DNA of 64,000 nt from contig NZ_JANHLC010000007.1 in the NCBI RefSeq assembly GCF_028682395.1, forward strand, positions 124,001 through 188,000. The letters run 5' to 3'. Under the pieces are notes generated by a model, which had not been told where the DNA came from, did not search any database, and saw nothing but the letters and a program-made list of their open reading frames with translations. Made by a program: the position numbers and the translations under genes. Origin of the DNA: Pseudomonas putida. GTDB taxonomy: Bacteria > Pseudomonadota > Gammaproteobacteria > Pseudomonadales > Pseudomonadaceae. Positions 25,072 to 33,569 of the stretch are shown here, one piece after another. Each line of letters starts with the position of its first letter. Position 1 is the stretch's first letter.

Positions 25072-25262
25072 ATTGAGCGCCACCGCCTTGGGGCGGCGCA
25101 ACCGTTCAGCGGCGCGTGGGCGTACGGCCCTGGCGGCCAGTCTTGGCCAAAACAGTCAGCCATATTGAGGGCTTTGACCATTGCCCCAGAGCCCTCGCGC
25201 GGCGACCATCGAACTGATTTTTCTACGGTGCCTCCAACAATAAGAACCGAGGAATGAGGTCG

Positions 25263-26921
25263 ATGCGCGATTATCTGACAGCCACTGCTCACTTCAATTA
25301 TCAGCACACCGTCGAGGCAGCCCTGGCCGGCAGCCTGGCGGCGATGAATGCCTGCGTCGAATGCTGTGACCGCCACGCCTTACCCGGGCGCGTCGCGCTG
25401 TTTTGGGAGGGACGCGACGGCACGAGCGCGACCTGGACCTTCAGCGAACTGCAGGACAAGGCCGCACGCCTGGCCAACTTTTTCCAGGCCCAGGGCATTG
25501 GCCGGGGCGATCGGGTGGCTGGCCTGCTGCCGCGCAATGCCGAGTTGCTGATCACGGTGCTGGCCACCTGGCGGATCGGCGCTGTCTACCAACCGCTGTT
25601 TACCGCCTTCGGCCCCAAGGCCATCGAGCATCGGGTGAACAGCTCCGGGGCCAAGCTAGTGGTCACGGATGCGGTCAACCGGCCCAAGCTGGCCGAGGTC
25701 AACGACTGCCCGACCATCGTCACGGTCGGTGGCGCCAGGGGCCAGGGCATTGTCCGTGGTGACTTCAGCTTCTGGGCCGAACTGGAGCAGTACGACGCCG
25801 TGTGCGAGCCGCTGATGCTCACCGGCGAAGACCCGTTCCTGCTGATGTTCACCTCCGGCACCACCGGCCCGGCCAAGCCCCTGCAAGTGCCGCTCAAGGC
25901 CGTGGTCGCCTTTCAACGCTATACCGAAGACGCGGTGGACCTGCGCCCCGAAGATGCGTTCTGGAACCTGGCCGACCCGGGCTGGGCCTACGGGATTTAC
26001 TTTGGTGTGACCGGCCCGCTGGGCCTGGGCCACCCGATCACTTTCTACGACGGTCCGTTCACCGTGGAAAGCACCTGCCGGGTGATCGAGAAATACCAGA
26101 TTACCAACCTGACCGGCTCGCCCACCGCCTACCGGCTGTTGATCGCCGCCGGCGCGGCGTTCTCGCGCAAGGTCAAGGGCCGCCTGCGGGCGGTCAGCAG
26201 TGCGGGCGAGCCGTTGAACCCGGAGGTGATCCGCTGGTTCGCCGAAGAGCTGGATGTGACCATCCACGACCATTACGGCCAGACCGAACTGGGCATGGTG
26301 CTGTGCAATCACCATGGCCTGGCACATCCGGTCCACTTGGGCGCGGCCGGCTTTGCCTCGCCGGGTCACCGTATTGTGGTGCTGGATGAACATCATCAGG
26401 AACTCCCCGCCGGCCAGCCCGGCATCCTGGCGGTGGACCGGGCCCAGTCGCCCATGTGCTGGTTTGCCGGTTACCAGGGCTTTGCCACCAAGGCTTTTGT
26501 CGGCGACTACTACCTGAGCGGTGACACCGTGGAGCTGAACCCGGACGGTAGCATCAGCTTTGTCGGGCGCAGCGACGATGTGATTACCACCTCCGGCTAT
26601 CGGGTCGGGCCGTTCGATGTGGAGAGCGCGTTGATCGAGCATCCGGCCGTGGTCGAGGCGGCGGTGGTCGGCAAGCCCGACCCGGAGCGCACCGAGCTGG
26701 TGAAGGCCTTTGTGGTGCTCAACGAGCAGTACCGCGCCGATCCGCAACTGGCCGAGGAGTTGCGCCAGCATGTGCGCAAGCGCCTGGCGGCTCATGCCTA
26801 TCCGCGCGAAATCGAATTTGTCAGCGAGCTGCCCAAGACCCCGAGCGGCAAATTGCAGCGCTTTATCCTGCGCAACCAGGAAATTGCCAAGGCCCAGGCG
26901 GCACAGGCGACCACGGCTTAA
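25263..26921 (+). CDS. AMP-binding acyl-CoA synthetase
   Basis: This enzyme of about 552 residues forms an acyl-adenylate and then an acyl-CoA. The P-loop-like MFTSGTTGPAKP, the A5 motif HYGQTELGM, the A7 region YYLSGDTVELNPDGSISFVG with GRSDDVITTSGYRVG, and the catalytic Lys in PKTPSGKLQR are all present. ATG 25263 (MRDYL) is taken rather than 25254 because the family opens there. It heads a five-gene operon with SDR, thiolase, acyl-CoA dehydrogenase and enoyl-CoA hydratase, the order of P. putida PP_2213-PP_2217. A short, branched or phenyl-substituted acid is the likely substrate (inference). Confidence 0.92.
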   Translation: MRDYLTATAHFNYQHTVEAALAGSLAAMNACVECCDRHALPGRVALFWEGRDGTSATWTFSELQDKAARLANFFQAQGIGRGDRVAGLLPRNAELLITVLATWRIGAVYQPLFTAFGPKAIEHRVNSSGAKLVVTDAVNRPKLAEVNDCPTIVTVGGARGQGIVRGDFSFWAELEQYDAVCEPLMLTGEDPFLLMFTSGTTGPAKPLQVPLKAVVAFQRYTEDAVDLRPEDAFWNLADPGWAYGIYFGVTGPLGLGHPITFYDGPFTVESTCRVIEKYQITNLTGSPTAYRLLIAAGAAFSRKVKGRLRAVSSAGEPLNPEVIRWFAEELDVTIHDHYGQTELGMVLCNHHGLAHPVHLGAAGFASPGHRIVVLDEHHQELPAGQPGILAVDRAQSPMCWFAGYQGFATKAFVGDYYLSGDTVELNPDGSISFVGRSDDVITTSGYRVGPFDVESALIEHPAVVEAAVVGKPDPERTELVKAFVVLNEQYRADPQLAEELRQHVRKRLAAHAYPREIEFVSELPKTPSGKLQRFILRNQEIAKAQAAQATTA

Positions 26922-26948
26922 GGCCAGGATACTTTCAGGAACAGTGCC

Positions 26949-27716
26949 ATGAATATCGAACACAAGGTTTTTCTGGTCAGCGGCGCGGCCTCCGGGCTGG
27001 GCGCCGCGACCGCCGAGATGCTGGTGGCCGCCGGTGCCCGAGTGATGCTGGTGGACCTCAATGCCGAGGCCGTGGCGGCCCAGGCCGAGCGTCTGGGGCC
27101 ACAGGCGCGCAGTGTGGTGGCCAATATTGTCGACGAACAGGCCGCCGAGGCGGCGGTCCAGGCGGCGGTCAAGGCGTGGGGGAGCCTGCACGGGCTGGTC
27201 AACTGCGCCGGGGTCGTGCGTGGGGAAAAGATCCTCGGCAAGCAAGGGCCCCATGGCCTGGACAGCTTTAGCCAGGTAATCAATGTCAATCTGCTCGGCA
27301 GTTTCAACCTGCTGCGTCTGGCGGCCGCCGCCATGGCCGAGACGGCGCCCAATGCCGATGGCGAGCGCGGCGTGATCATCAACACGGCCTCGGCGGCGGC
27401 CTTCGATGGCCAGATCGGCCAGGCCGCCTATGCGGCGTCCAAGGGGGCGATTGTCAGCCTGACTCTGCCGGCCGCCCGCGAATTGGCGCGCTTTGGCATC
27501 CGCGTGATGACGATTGCCCCGGGGATTTTCGAAACGCCGATGATGGCTGGGATGAGCGACGAGGTGCGCGCGTCCCTGGCCGCCGGTGTGCCGTTTCCGC
27601 CACGCCTGGGCAAGCCCGCCGAATACGCCGCGCTGGTGCGGCATATCATTGAAAACAGCATGCTCAACGGCGAGGTGATCCGTCTCGACGGTGCCTTGCG
27701 CATGGCCGCCAAATAA
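26949..27716 (+). CDS. SDR 3-hydroxyacyl-CoA dehydrogenase (HSD17B10-like)
   Basis: This 255-residue short-chain dehydrogenase has the Rossmann motif SGAASGLGAATAEML, the structural NCAGV, and the catalytic triad with Ser in NTASAAAFDG and Tyr/Lys in YAASKGAIV. It resembles type-2 3-hydroxyacyl-CoA dehydrogenases that oxidise 2-methyl-3-hydroxybutyryl-CoA in isoleucine breakdown and 3-hydroxyacyl-CoA in beta-oxidation. It is second in the operon, 27 bases after the ligase. The corresponding P. putida gene is often called fadB2x. Confidence 0.92.
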   Translation: MNIEHKVFLVSGAASGLGAATAEMLVAAGARVMLVDLNAEAVAAQAERLGPQARSVVANIVDEQAAEAAVQAAVKAWGSLHGLVNCAGVVRGEKILGKQGPHGLDSFSQVINVNLLGSFNLLRLAAAAMAETAPNADGERGVIINTASAAAFDGQIGQAAYAASKGAIVSLTLPAARELARFGIRVMTIAPGIFETPMMAGMSDEVRASLAAGVPFPPRLGKPAEYAALVRHIIENSMLNGEVIRLDGALRMAAK

Positions 27717-27728
27717 GAGGACCCGAAG

Positions 27729-28922
27729 ATGACCCTAGCCCACGATCCCATCGTTATTGTCAGTGCCGTGCGCACCCCCATGGGCGGTTTTCAGGGTGAC
27801 CTGCGCAGCCTCACCGCGCCCCAGCTGGGCGCCGCGGCGATTCGCGCGGCGGTCGAACGCGCGGCGTTGGCCAGCGATGCGGTAGAAGAAGTGCTGTTCG
27901 GTTGCGTACTGCCGGCCGGCCTCGGCCAGGCGCCGGCCCGGCAGGCGGCCCTGGGCGCCGGCCTGGACAAGGGCACCCGCTGCACCACGTTGAACAAGAT
28001 GTGCGGCTCGGGTATGGAGGCCACCATCATCGCCCACGACCGTCTGCTGGCCGGCAGCGCCGAGGTGATTGTCGCTGGCGGCATGGAGAGCATGTCCAAC
28101 GCCCCGTACCTGCTTGACCGTGCCCGCAGCGGTTACCGCATGGGCCATGGCCGGGTGCTCGACCATATGTTTCTCGATGGCCTGGAAGACGCCTACGACA
28201 AAGGCCGCCTGATGGGCACCTTTGCCGAGGACTGCGCCGAGGCCAATGGGTTTAGCCGTGAAGCCCAGGATGCCTTTGCCGTGGCCTCGCTGACGCGCGC
28301 CCAGCAGGCGATTGCCGACGGGCGTTTCCGCGCCGAGATCGTCCCGCTCACGGTGACCGTGGGCAAGGAGCAACGCCAGGTCCTCGATGACGAACAGCCG
28401 CCCAAGGCCCGGCTGGACAAGATCGCCAGCCTGAAGCCGGCGTTCCGCGAAGGCGGCACGGTGACGGCCGCCAACGCCAGTTCGATCTCCGACGGTGCTG
28501 CCGCGCTGGTGCTGATGCGCCGCTCCCAGGCGGAGAAACGTGGTCTCACACCGCTGGCGGTGATCCATGGGCACGCGGCCTTTGCCGACACGCCGGGGTT
28601 GTTCCCGGTGGCGCCGGTGGGGGCGATCCAGCGGTTGCTGGCCAAGACCGGCTGGCAACTGGGCGAGGTCGATTTGTTCGAAATCAACGAAGCCTTTGCC
28701 GTGGTCAGCCTGGTCGCCATGGCCAAGCTGGATATTCCCCATGCCAAGGTCAACGTCCATGGCGGCGCTTGCGCCCTGGGCCATCCCATCGGTGCTTCCG
28801 GTGCGCGGATCCTGGTGACCCTGCTCTCGGCCTTGCGCCAGCAGGGTCTCAAGCGCGGGGTTGCGGCCATTTGCATTGGCGGCGGCGAAGCCACGGCCAT
28901 GGCCGTCGAATGTCTTTACTAA
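27729..28922 (+). CDS. Acetyl-CoA acetyltransferase (thiolase)
   Basis: This 397-residue thiolase carries out the last, carbon-carbon cleaving step of the pathway. The nucleophilic Cys lies in LNKMCGSGMEA, the catalytic His in GACALGHPIGASGARI and the second Cys in AAICIGGGEA. It starts 12 bases after the SDR with a GAGGA ribosome-binding site. In the equivalent P. putida cluster this gene is fadAx. Here it would release acetyl-CoA, and propionyl-CoA if the substrate is 2-methyl branched. Confidence 0.94.
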   Translation: MTLAHDPIVIVSAVRTPMGGFQGDLRSLTAPQLGAAAIRAAVERAALASDAVEEVLFGCVLPAGLGQAPARQAALGAGLDKGTRCTTLNKMCGSGMEATIIAHDRLLAGSAEVIVAGGMESMSNAPYLLDRARSGYRMGHGRVLDHMFLDGLEDAYDKGRLMGTFAEDCAEANGFSREAQDAFAVASLTRAQQAIADGRFRAEIVPLTVTVGKEQRQVLDDEQPPKARLDKIASLKPAFREGGTVTAANASSISDGAAALVLMRRSQAEKRGLTPLAVIHGHAAFADTPGLFPVAPVGAIQRLLAKTGWQLGEVDLFEINEAFAVVSLVAMAKLDIPHAKVNVHGGACALGHPIGASGARILVTLLSALRQQGLKRGVAAICIGGGEATAMAVECLY

Positions 28923-28931
28923 GGAATCGTC

Positions 28932-30059
28932 ATGCTCCCGACAGATGAACAACACCAGATCAGCCAGGCCGCCCGCGACTTTGCCCAGGAACGCCTCAAG
29001 CCGTTCGCGGCCGAATGGGACCGCGAGCACCGTTTTCCCCGCGAGGCCCTGGGTGAAATGGCCGCGCTGGGCTTTTTCGGCATGCTGGTGCCGGAGCAGT
29101 GGGGCGGTTGCGATACCGGCTACCTGGCGTATGCCATGGCCCTGGAGGAAATCGCCGCCGGCGATGGTGCCTGCTCGACCATCATGAGCGTGCACAACTC
29201 CGTGGGCTGCGTGCCGATCCTCAAGTTCGGCAATGACCAACAGAAAGCGCGCTTTTTGCCTGCCCTGGCCAGCGGCGAAATGCTCGGTGCCTTTGCCCTG
29301 ACCGAACCCCAGGCCGGCTCCGATGCCAGCGGCCTGAAGACCCGCGCCCGGCTGGATGGCGAGCATTATGTGCTCAACGGCTGTAAGCAGTTCATCACCT
29401 CCGGGCAGAACGCCGGGGTGGTGATTGTGTTTGCCGTGACCGATCCGGCGGCCGGCAAGCGCGGGATCAGCGCCTTTATCGTGCCCACCGACTCGGCGGG
29501 CTACCAGGTCGCCCGGGTCGAAGACAAGCTCGGCCAGCATGCCTCCGATACCTGCCAGATCCTGTTCGAAGACGTGCGGGTGCCGGTGGCCAATCGACTG
29601 GGCGAGGAGGGTGAGGGCTATCGCATTGCCCTGGCCAACCTGGAGGGCGGGCGCATCGGCATTGCCGCGCAGTCGGTGGGCATGGCCCGGGCGGCCTTCG
29701 AGGCGGCACGCGACTATGCCCGCGAGCGTGAAAGCTTTGGCAAGGCACTGATCGAGCACCAGGCGGTGGCCTTTCGCTTGGCGGATATGGCCACGCAGAT
29801 TGCCGTGGCGCGGCAGATGGTGCACTACGCTGCGGCGCTGCGTGACAGCGGCAAGCCGGCGCTGGTGGAAGCCTCGATGGCCAAGCTGTTTGCTTCGGAG
29901 ATGGCCGAGAAAGTCTGTTCGTCGGCCTTGCAAACCCTGGGCGGCTATGGCTATTTGAGCGACTTTCCGCTGGAGCGGATCTACCGCGATGTGCGGGTCT
30001 GCCAGATCTATGAAGGCACCAGCGATATTCAGCGCATGGTTATTTCGCGCAATCTTTGA
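28932..30059 (+). CDS. Acyl-CoA dehydrogenase
   Basis: This 375-residue flavoenzyme performs the first oxidation (acyl-CoA to trans-2-enoyl-CoA), passing electrons to ETF. Visible landmarks are FALTEPQAGSDASGLKT (flavin binding), the LEGGRIGIAAQ loop, and the catalytic Glu in QIYEGTSDIQRM. It sits fourth in the operon, directly before the enoyl-CoA hydratase. It is 2-methylbutyryl/isobutyryl-type in general appearance, but chain specificity cannot be read from the sequence. Confidence 0.94.
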   Translation: MLPTDEQHQISQAARDFAQERLKPFAAEWDREHRFPREALGEMAALGFFGMLVPEQWGGCDTGYLAYAMALEEIAAGDGACSTIMSVHNSVGCVPILKFGNDQQKARFLPALASGEMLGAFALTEPQAGSDASGLKTRARLDGEHYVLNGCKQFITSGQNAGVVIVFAVTDPAAGKRGISAFIVPTDSAGYQVARVEDKLGQHASDTCQILFEDVRVPVANRLGEEGEGYRIALANLEGGRIGIAAQSVGMARAAFEAARDYARERESFGKALIEHQAVAFRLADMATQIAVARQMVHYAAALRDSGKPALVEASMAKLFASEMAEKVCSSALQTLGGYGYLSDFPLERIYRDVRVCQIYEGTSDIQRMVISRNL

Positions 30060-30073
30060 TCGAGGAGTTAGCG

Positions 30074-30847
30074 ATGAGTTATGAAACGATTCTGTTGGAA
30101 ATCCACGGCCGGGTCGGGCTGATTACCCTGAACCGGCCCCAGGCGCTCAACGCCCTCAATGCCCAGTTGATCGGCGAATTGAACCAGGCCCTGGATGTGC
30201 TGGAAGCTGACAGTGCCATCGGGTGCATCGTCCTCACAGGATCGAAGAAAGCCTTTGCCGCCGGCGCCGATATCAAGGAAATGGCTGAGCTGACCTACCC
30301 GCAGATCTACCTCGACGACCTGTTCAGCGACAGCGATCGCGTGGCCAATCGCCGCAAGCCGATCATTGCCGCGGTGTCCGGCTTTGCCCTGGGCGGCGGT
30401 TGCGAGCTGGCGCTGATGTGCGACTTTATCCTGGCCGGCGACAACGCCAAGTTTGGCCAGCCGGAAATCAACCTCGGCGTCTTGCCGGGCATGGGCGGCA
30501 CCCAGCGCCTGACCCGCGCGGTGGGCAAGGCCAAGGCCATGGAAATGTGCCTGAGCGGGCGCCTGATCGATGCCGTGGAAGCCGAGCGCTCGGGGATTGT
30601 CGCGCGTATCGTGCCGGCCGATGAGCTACTCGAAGAAGCCTTGAAAGTCGCGGCGGTGATCGCGGCCAAGTCCCTGCCGATGGTGATGATGGTCAAGGAA
30701 AGCGTGAACCGCGCGTTTGAAGTGAACCTGAACGAAGGCGTGCGTTTCGAGCGCCGGGTGTTTCATGCCGCGTTTGCCACCCAGGATCAGAAAGAAGGGA
30801 TGGCGGCGTTTATCGGCAAGCGCGAGGCGCAGTTCAAGCACCGCTAA
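30074..30847 (+). CDS. Enoyl-CoA hydratase
   Basis: This 257-residue crotonase-fold enzyme hydrates trans-2-enoyl-CoA. The oxyanion-hole segment KKAFAAGADIKEM and the two catalytic Glu regions (ALGGGCELALMC, and PEINLGVLPGMGGTQRL) are intact. ATG 30074 follows a GAGGAG ribosome-binding site at 30062-30067; the TTG at 30056 inside the preceding gene is rejected. It is the last gene of the operon. The product feeds the SDR dehydrogenase encoded upstream. Confidence 0.94.
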   Translation: MSYETILLEIHGRVGLITLNRPQALNALNAQLIGELNQALDVLEADSAIGCIVLTGSKKAFAAGADIKEMAELTYPQIYLDDLFSDSDRVANRRKPIIAAVSGFALGGGCELALMCDFILAGDNAKFGQPEINLGVLPGMGGTQRLTRAVGKAKAMEMCLSGRLIDAVEAERSGIVARIVPADELLEEALKVAAVIAAKSLPMVMMVKESVNRAFEVNLNEGVRFERRVFHAAFATQDQKEGMAAFIGKREAQFKHR

Positions 30848-30856
30848 GACCTGCTG

Positions 30857-30960
30857 TGGCTGCCGCGAGGCTGCGCCCGAGTGCGCAGCGCTCGCAGTGG
30901 CGCGCAGCCGGATTTTACGAACGCTACGCAGCCTGGCAGCAGCGGCTACAGGATCGGTAG
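30857..30960. repeat. REP-like inverted repeat between convergent operons
   Basis: The spacer contains several near-inverted GC-rich blocks: GGCTGCCGCGAGGCTGCG, then CGCAGCCTGGCAGCAGCGGC, then GGTAGCCGCC. The 'CTGTAGCCGCTGC...AGGCTGCG' form is common between convergent Pseudomonas genes and is typical of REP elements. It separates the ligase operon from the facing dehydrogenase gene. Confidence 0.65.
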
Positions 30961-30973
30961 CCGCCGGGTGCGC

Positions 30974-32125
30974 TTAAATCAGGTAATGCTTCAGCTCCCG
31001 GGCAATCAGCATCCGCTGAATCTCGCTTGACCCCTCATAGATCTGTGTAATCCGCGCGTCGCGGTAATAGCGCTCCACCGGGTAGTCCTCCAGGTAGCCA
31101 TAGCCGCCATGGATCTGCATCGCCTGGGAACAGACCTTCTCGGCCATCTCCGAAGCAAACAGCTTGGCCTGGGAGGCTTCTGACAAGCACGGCTGCCCAG
31201 CGCTGCGCAGGCGCGCAGCATGCAGAATCAGCAAGCGCGTCGCATTGATGCGGGTGTGCATATCGGCCAGCATATTGGCGATGCTCTGGTGCTCGATAAT
31301 CGGCTTGTCGAACTGCACGCGTTCGCGGGCGTAGGCCAGGGCGGCGTCAAAGGCGGCCCGGGCAATCCCCAGCGCCTGGGCGGCGATACCGATGCGTCCG
31401 CCCTCGAGATTAGACAGGGCAATCGCCAGGCCTTTGCCACGCTCACCCAGCAGGTTTTCGGCCGGCACTGTGCACTGGTTGAGCGTGACGGCACAGGTGT
31501 CGGAGGCCCGGATGCCCATCTTGTGCTCCATGCGGTCGACGGTAAAACCCGGTGTGTCAGTGGGCACCAAAAAGGCCGAGAGCCCCTTTTTGCCCAGGTC
31601 CGGGTCGGTGACCGCAAAGACAATCGCCAGGCTGGCGCGCTTGCCGTTGCTGACAAACTGCTTGGCCCCGTTGATGACCCACTGGCCGTCGCGCAGCTCG
31701 GCGCGAGTGCGCAGGTTATGGGCCTCGGAACCGGCCTGGGGTTCGGTCAGGCAAAAGCAGCCAATGGCCTGGCCGCTGGCCAGACGGGCGAGCCAGGTCT
31801 GCTGCTGTTCGGGGCTGCCGTACTTGAGGAGCGGCCCGCAGCCCACTGAATTGTGGATGCTCATCAGCGCGCCGGTGGCGCCATCGCCGGCGGAAATCTC
31901 TTCGACGGCCAGGGCATAGGCCACGTAGTCGACATAGGTGCCGCCCCATTCCTCGGGGACCACCATGCCCAGCAAGCCCAACTCGCCCATCTTCGCCACC
32001 AGGGCGTCGTCGATCCAGCCGGCCTTTTCCCAGGCTTGGGCATGGGGCGCGATTTCGCCGCGGGCAAAATCCCGGGCCATGTCGCGGATCATCACTTGCT
32101 CTTCGCTCAGCTCGATATCGTGCAT
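30974..32125 (-). CDS. Acyl-CoA dehydrogenase, isobutyryl-CoA type
   Basis: This 383-residue flavin dehydrogenase is parallel to, but distinct from, the one at 28932. It has CFCLTEPQAGSEAHNLRT, NLEGGRIGIAAQ and the catalytic Glu in QIYEGSSEIQRM. It begins three bases after the stop of the 3-hydroxyisobutyryl-CoA hydrolase-like gene, so the two are co-transcribed. That partnership points to valine breakdown: isobutyryl-CoA to methacrylyl-CoA (inference from pairing). Confidence 0.92.
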   Translation of the reverse strand: MHDIELSEEQVMIRDMARDFARGEIAPHAQAWEKAGWIDDALVAKMGELGLLGMVVPEEWGGTYVDYVAYALAVEEISAGDGATGALMSIHNSVGCGPLLKYGSPEQQQTWLARLASGQAIGCFCLTEPQAGSEAHNLRTRAELRDGQWVINGAKQFVSNGKRASLAIVFAVTDPDLGKKGLSAFLVPTDTPGFTVDRMEHKMGIRASDTCAVTLNQCTVPAENLLGERGKGLAIALSNLEGGRIGIAAQALGIARAAFDAALAYARERVQFDKPIIEHQSIANMLADMHTRINATRLLILHAARLRSAGQPCLSEASQAKLFASEMAEKVCSQAMQIHGGYGYLEDYPVERYYRDARITQIYEGSSEIQRMLIARELKHYLI

Positions 32126-32128
32126 GGC

Positions 32129-33235
32129 TCAGTTCCCGCTCGGGTCAAAGTCTCGGAAGAAACGCTCGACCTGCTCGGGCACCAGGCCCTGCAAGGTGGC
32201 TGGGTTCCAGCGCGGGGTCTTGTCCTTGTCGATCAGCAGGGCGCGCACGCCCTCGATCAGGTCGCCGTGCTCGAACCACTGGCGATCCAGATGCAGTTCC
32301 AGGGCAAAGCACTGTTCCAGGCTCAGGTGACGGCCACGGCGCAGCAGTTCCAGGGTCACGGCCATGCCCAGGGGCGAGCGCTTGTCCAGCAGGTCGGCGG
32401 TTTGCAGCGCCCATTCGTGACTGTCGGCGACCGTCACCTGGCGCAGTTGCTCGACCATGCTCGGCACGTTGGCCGCGGCGAAGAAGTGGTCGATGGCCGG
32501 GCGCAGGGCATCGAGCGGCGGATCAGGCAGCGTCTGCACCGCGAGCCTGGCCAGCAGGCCCTGCAGGTCCTTGAGCGCCGTGTCCTGCCATTTCAGTTGA
32601 TCGAGGCGCTGGTCGAGCAGGGTCAGTTTGTCACTGCTCAGGTACCAGTCAGCCAACCCGCAGTAAAGCGCGTCGGCGGCGCCGATCTGCACGCCGCTGA
32701 CGCCCAGGTAGATGCCCAGCTCACCGGGTACGCGCGAGAGGAAGTAGCTGCCCCCTACATCCGGGAAATAGCCGATGGCAGTTTCCGGCATGGCCAGGCG
32801 GCTGCGTTCGGTGACCACGCGCAGGTCGGCTCCCTGCACCAGGCCCATGCCGCCGCCGAGGACAAAACCGTCCATCAGCGCCAAGACCGGCTTGCGGTAG
32901 TGATGGAGCACCAGGTCGAGGGCGTACTCCTCGACAAAAAAGTCGCGGTGCAGGCTGCCACCGGTCTTGAAGCTGTCGTACAGCGAGCGGATATCGCCGC
33001 CGGCGCAGAAGGCCTTCTCGCCAGCGCCGCGCAGGACTACGGCATGGATGTCTGGGTCTTCGGCCCAGGCATCGAGTTGGCTGCGCAGGCGGCGCACCAT
33101 GGACAGGTTGAGGGCATTGAGGCCGGCAGGGCGGTTGAGGGTCAGGTGGCCGATATGGTTGCGAACGTCGACCAACACGTCGTCTTGGGGGGCTTCGTAA
33201 GCGTGCGCGGTGGCGTGTGAGCGCTCGGCGGTCAT
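32129..33235 (-). CDS. 3-hydroxyisobutyryl-CoA hydrolase-like enoyl-CoA hydratase/isomerase
   Basis: This 368-residue crotonase-fold protein is longer than ordinary hydratases, as expected for HIBCH-type hydrolases. The landmarks are RGAGEKAFCAGGDIRSLY (oxyanion hole), DGFVLGGGMGL, and AMPETAIGYFPDVGGSYFL (catalytic Glu/Asp region). In valine catabolism it releases 3-hydroxyisobutyrate from its CoA ester. It leads a two-gene operon with the acyl-CoA dehydrogenase. The downstream mmsA/mmsB genes are not in the window. Confidence 0.92.
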   Translation of the reverse strand: MTAERSHATAHAYEAPQDDVLVDVRNHIGHLTLNRPAGLNALNLSMVRRLRSQLDAWAEDPDIHAVVLRGAGEKAFCAGGDIRSLYDSFKTGGSLHRDFFVEEYALDLVLHHYRKPVLALMDGFVLGGGMGLVQGADLRVVTERSRLAMPETAIGYFPDVGGSYFLSRVPGELGIYLGVSGVQIGAADALYCGLADWYLSSDKLTLLDQRLDQLKWQDTALKDLQGLLARLAVQTLPDPPLDALRPAIDHFFAAANVPSMVEQLRQVTVADSHEWALQTADLLDKRSPLGMAVTLELLRRGRHLSLEQCFALELHLDRQWFEHGDLIEGVRALLIDKDKTPRWNPATLQGLVPEQVERFFRDFDPSGN

Positions 33236-33569
33236 CGGTAACTCCCTGCTTTTATTGTCTTTATGGATGCTTTCTTGAAAAGGGCTGGGTTGATCCTAGT
33301 GTGCACAATTACCCCTGGCAACCCGAATAACTGCAGGGCAAGTGTGCATTTATGCATGGCAAGCCGGACCTTGGGAGGAGGTCGGTCCCACGACCTTGGG
33401 CGTGGTCCGGTGGGGCTTGGGGTCGTACGCCGTATTTGCGGCGTGGATAAGACTGGGCCAAAGCAGTGGCATTTTGCCGCCAATGCAGCATGGGGTCCTG
33501 CCCCGGGGCTTTCGATAATTCACGGCACCACGACTGCGCATCAGTCGTCATTCTGCCGCGGAGAGCGCC
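33236..33569. other. Divergent spacer between the hydrolase and porin genes
   Basis: No gene is supported. It should hold promoters for both directions. A 7+5+7 palindrome, ACGACTG-CGCAT-CAGTCGT, lies at 33530-33548, in or just before the porin leader, and could be an operator or a leader hairpin. Confidence 0.5.

Noticed and set aside
25656..29933. Long minus-strand frames (662 and 732 codons) over the acyl-CoA operon
   Set aside because: They are mirror images of the ligase, SDR, thiolase and dehydrogenase genes, with His/Gln/Gly/Ala-rich antisense composition and no motif.
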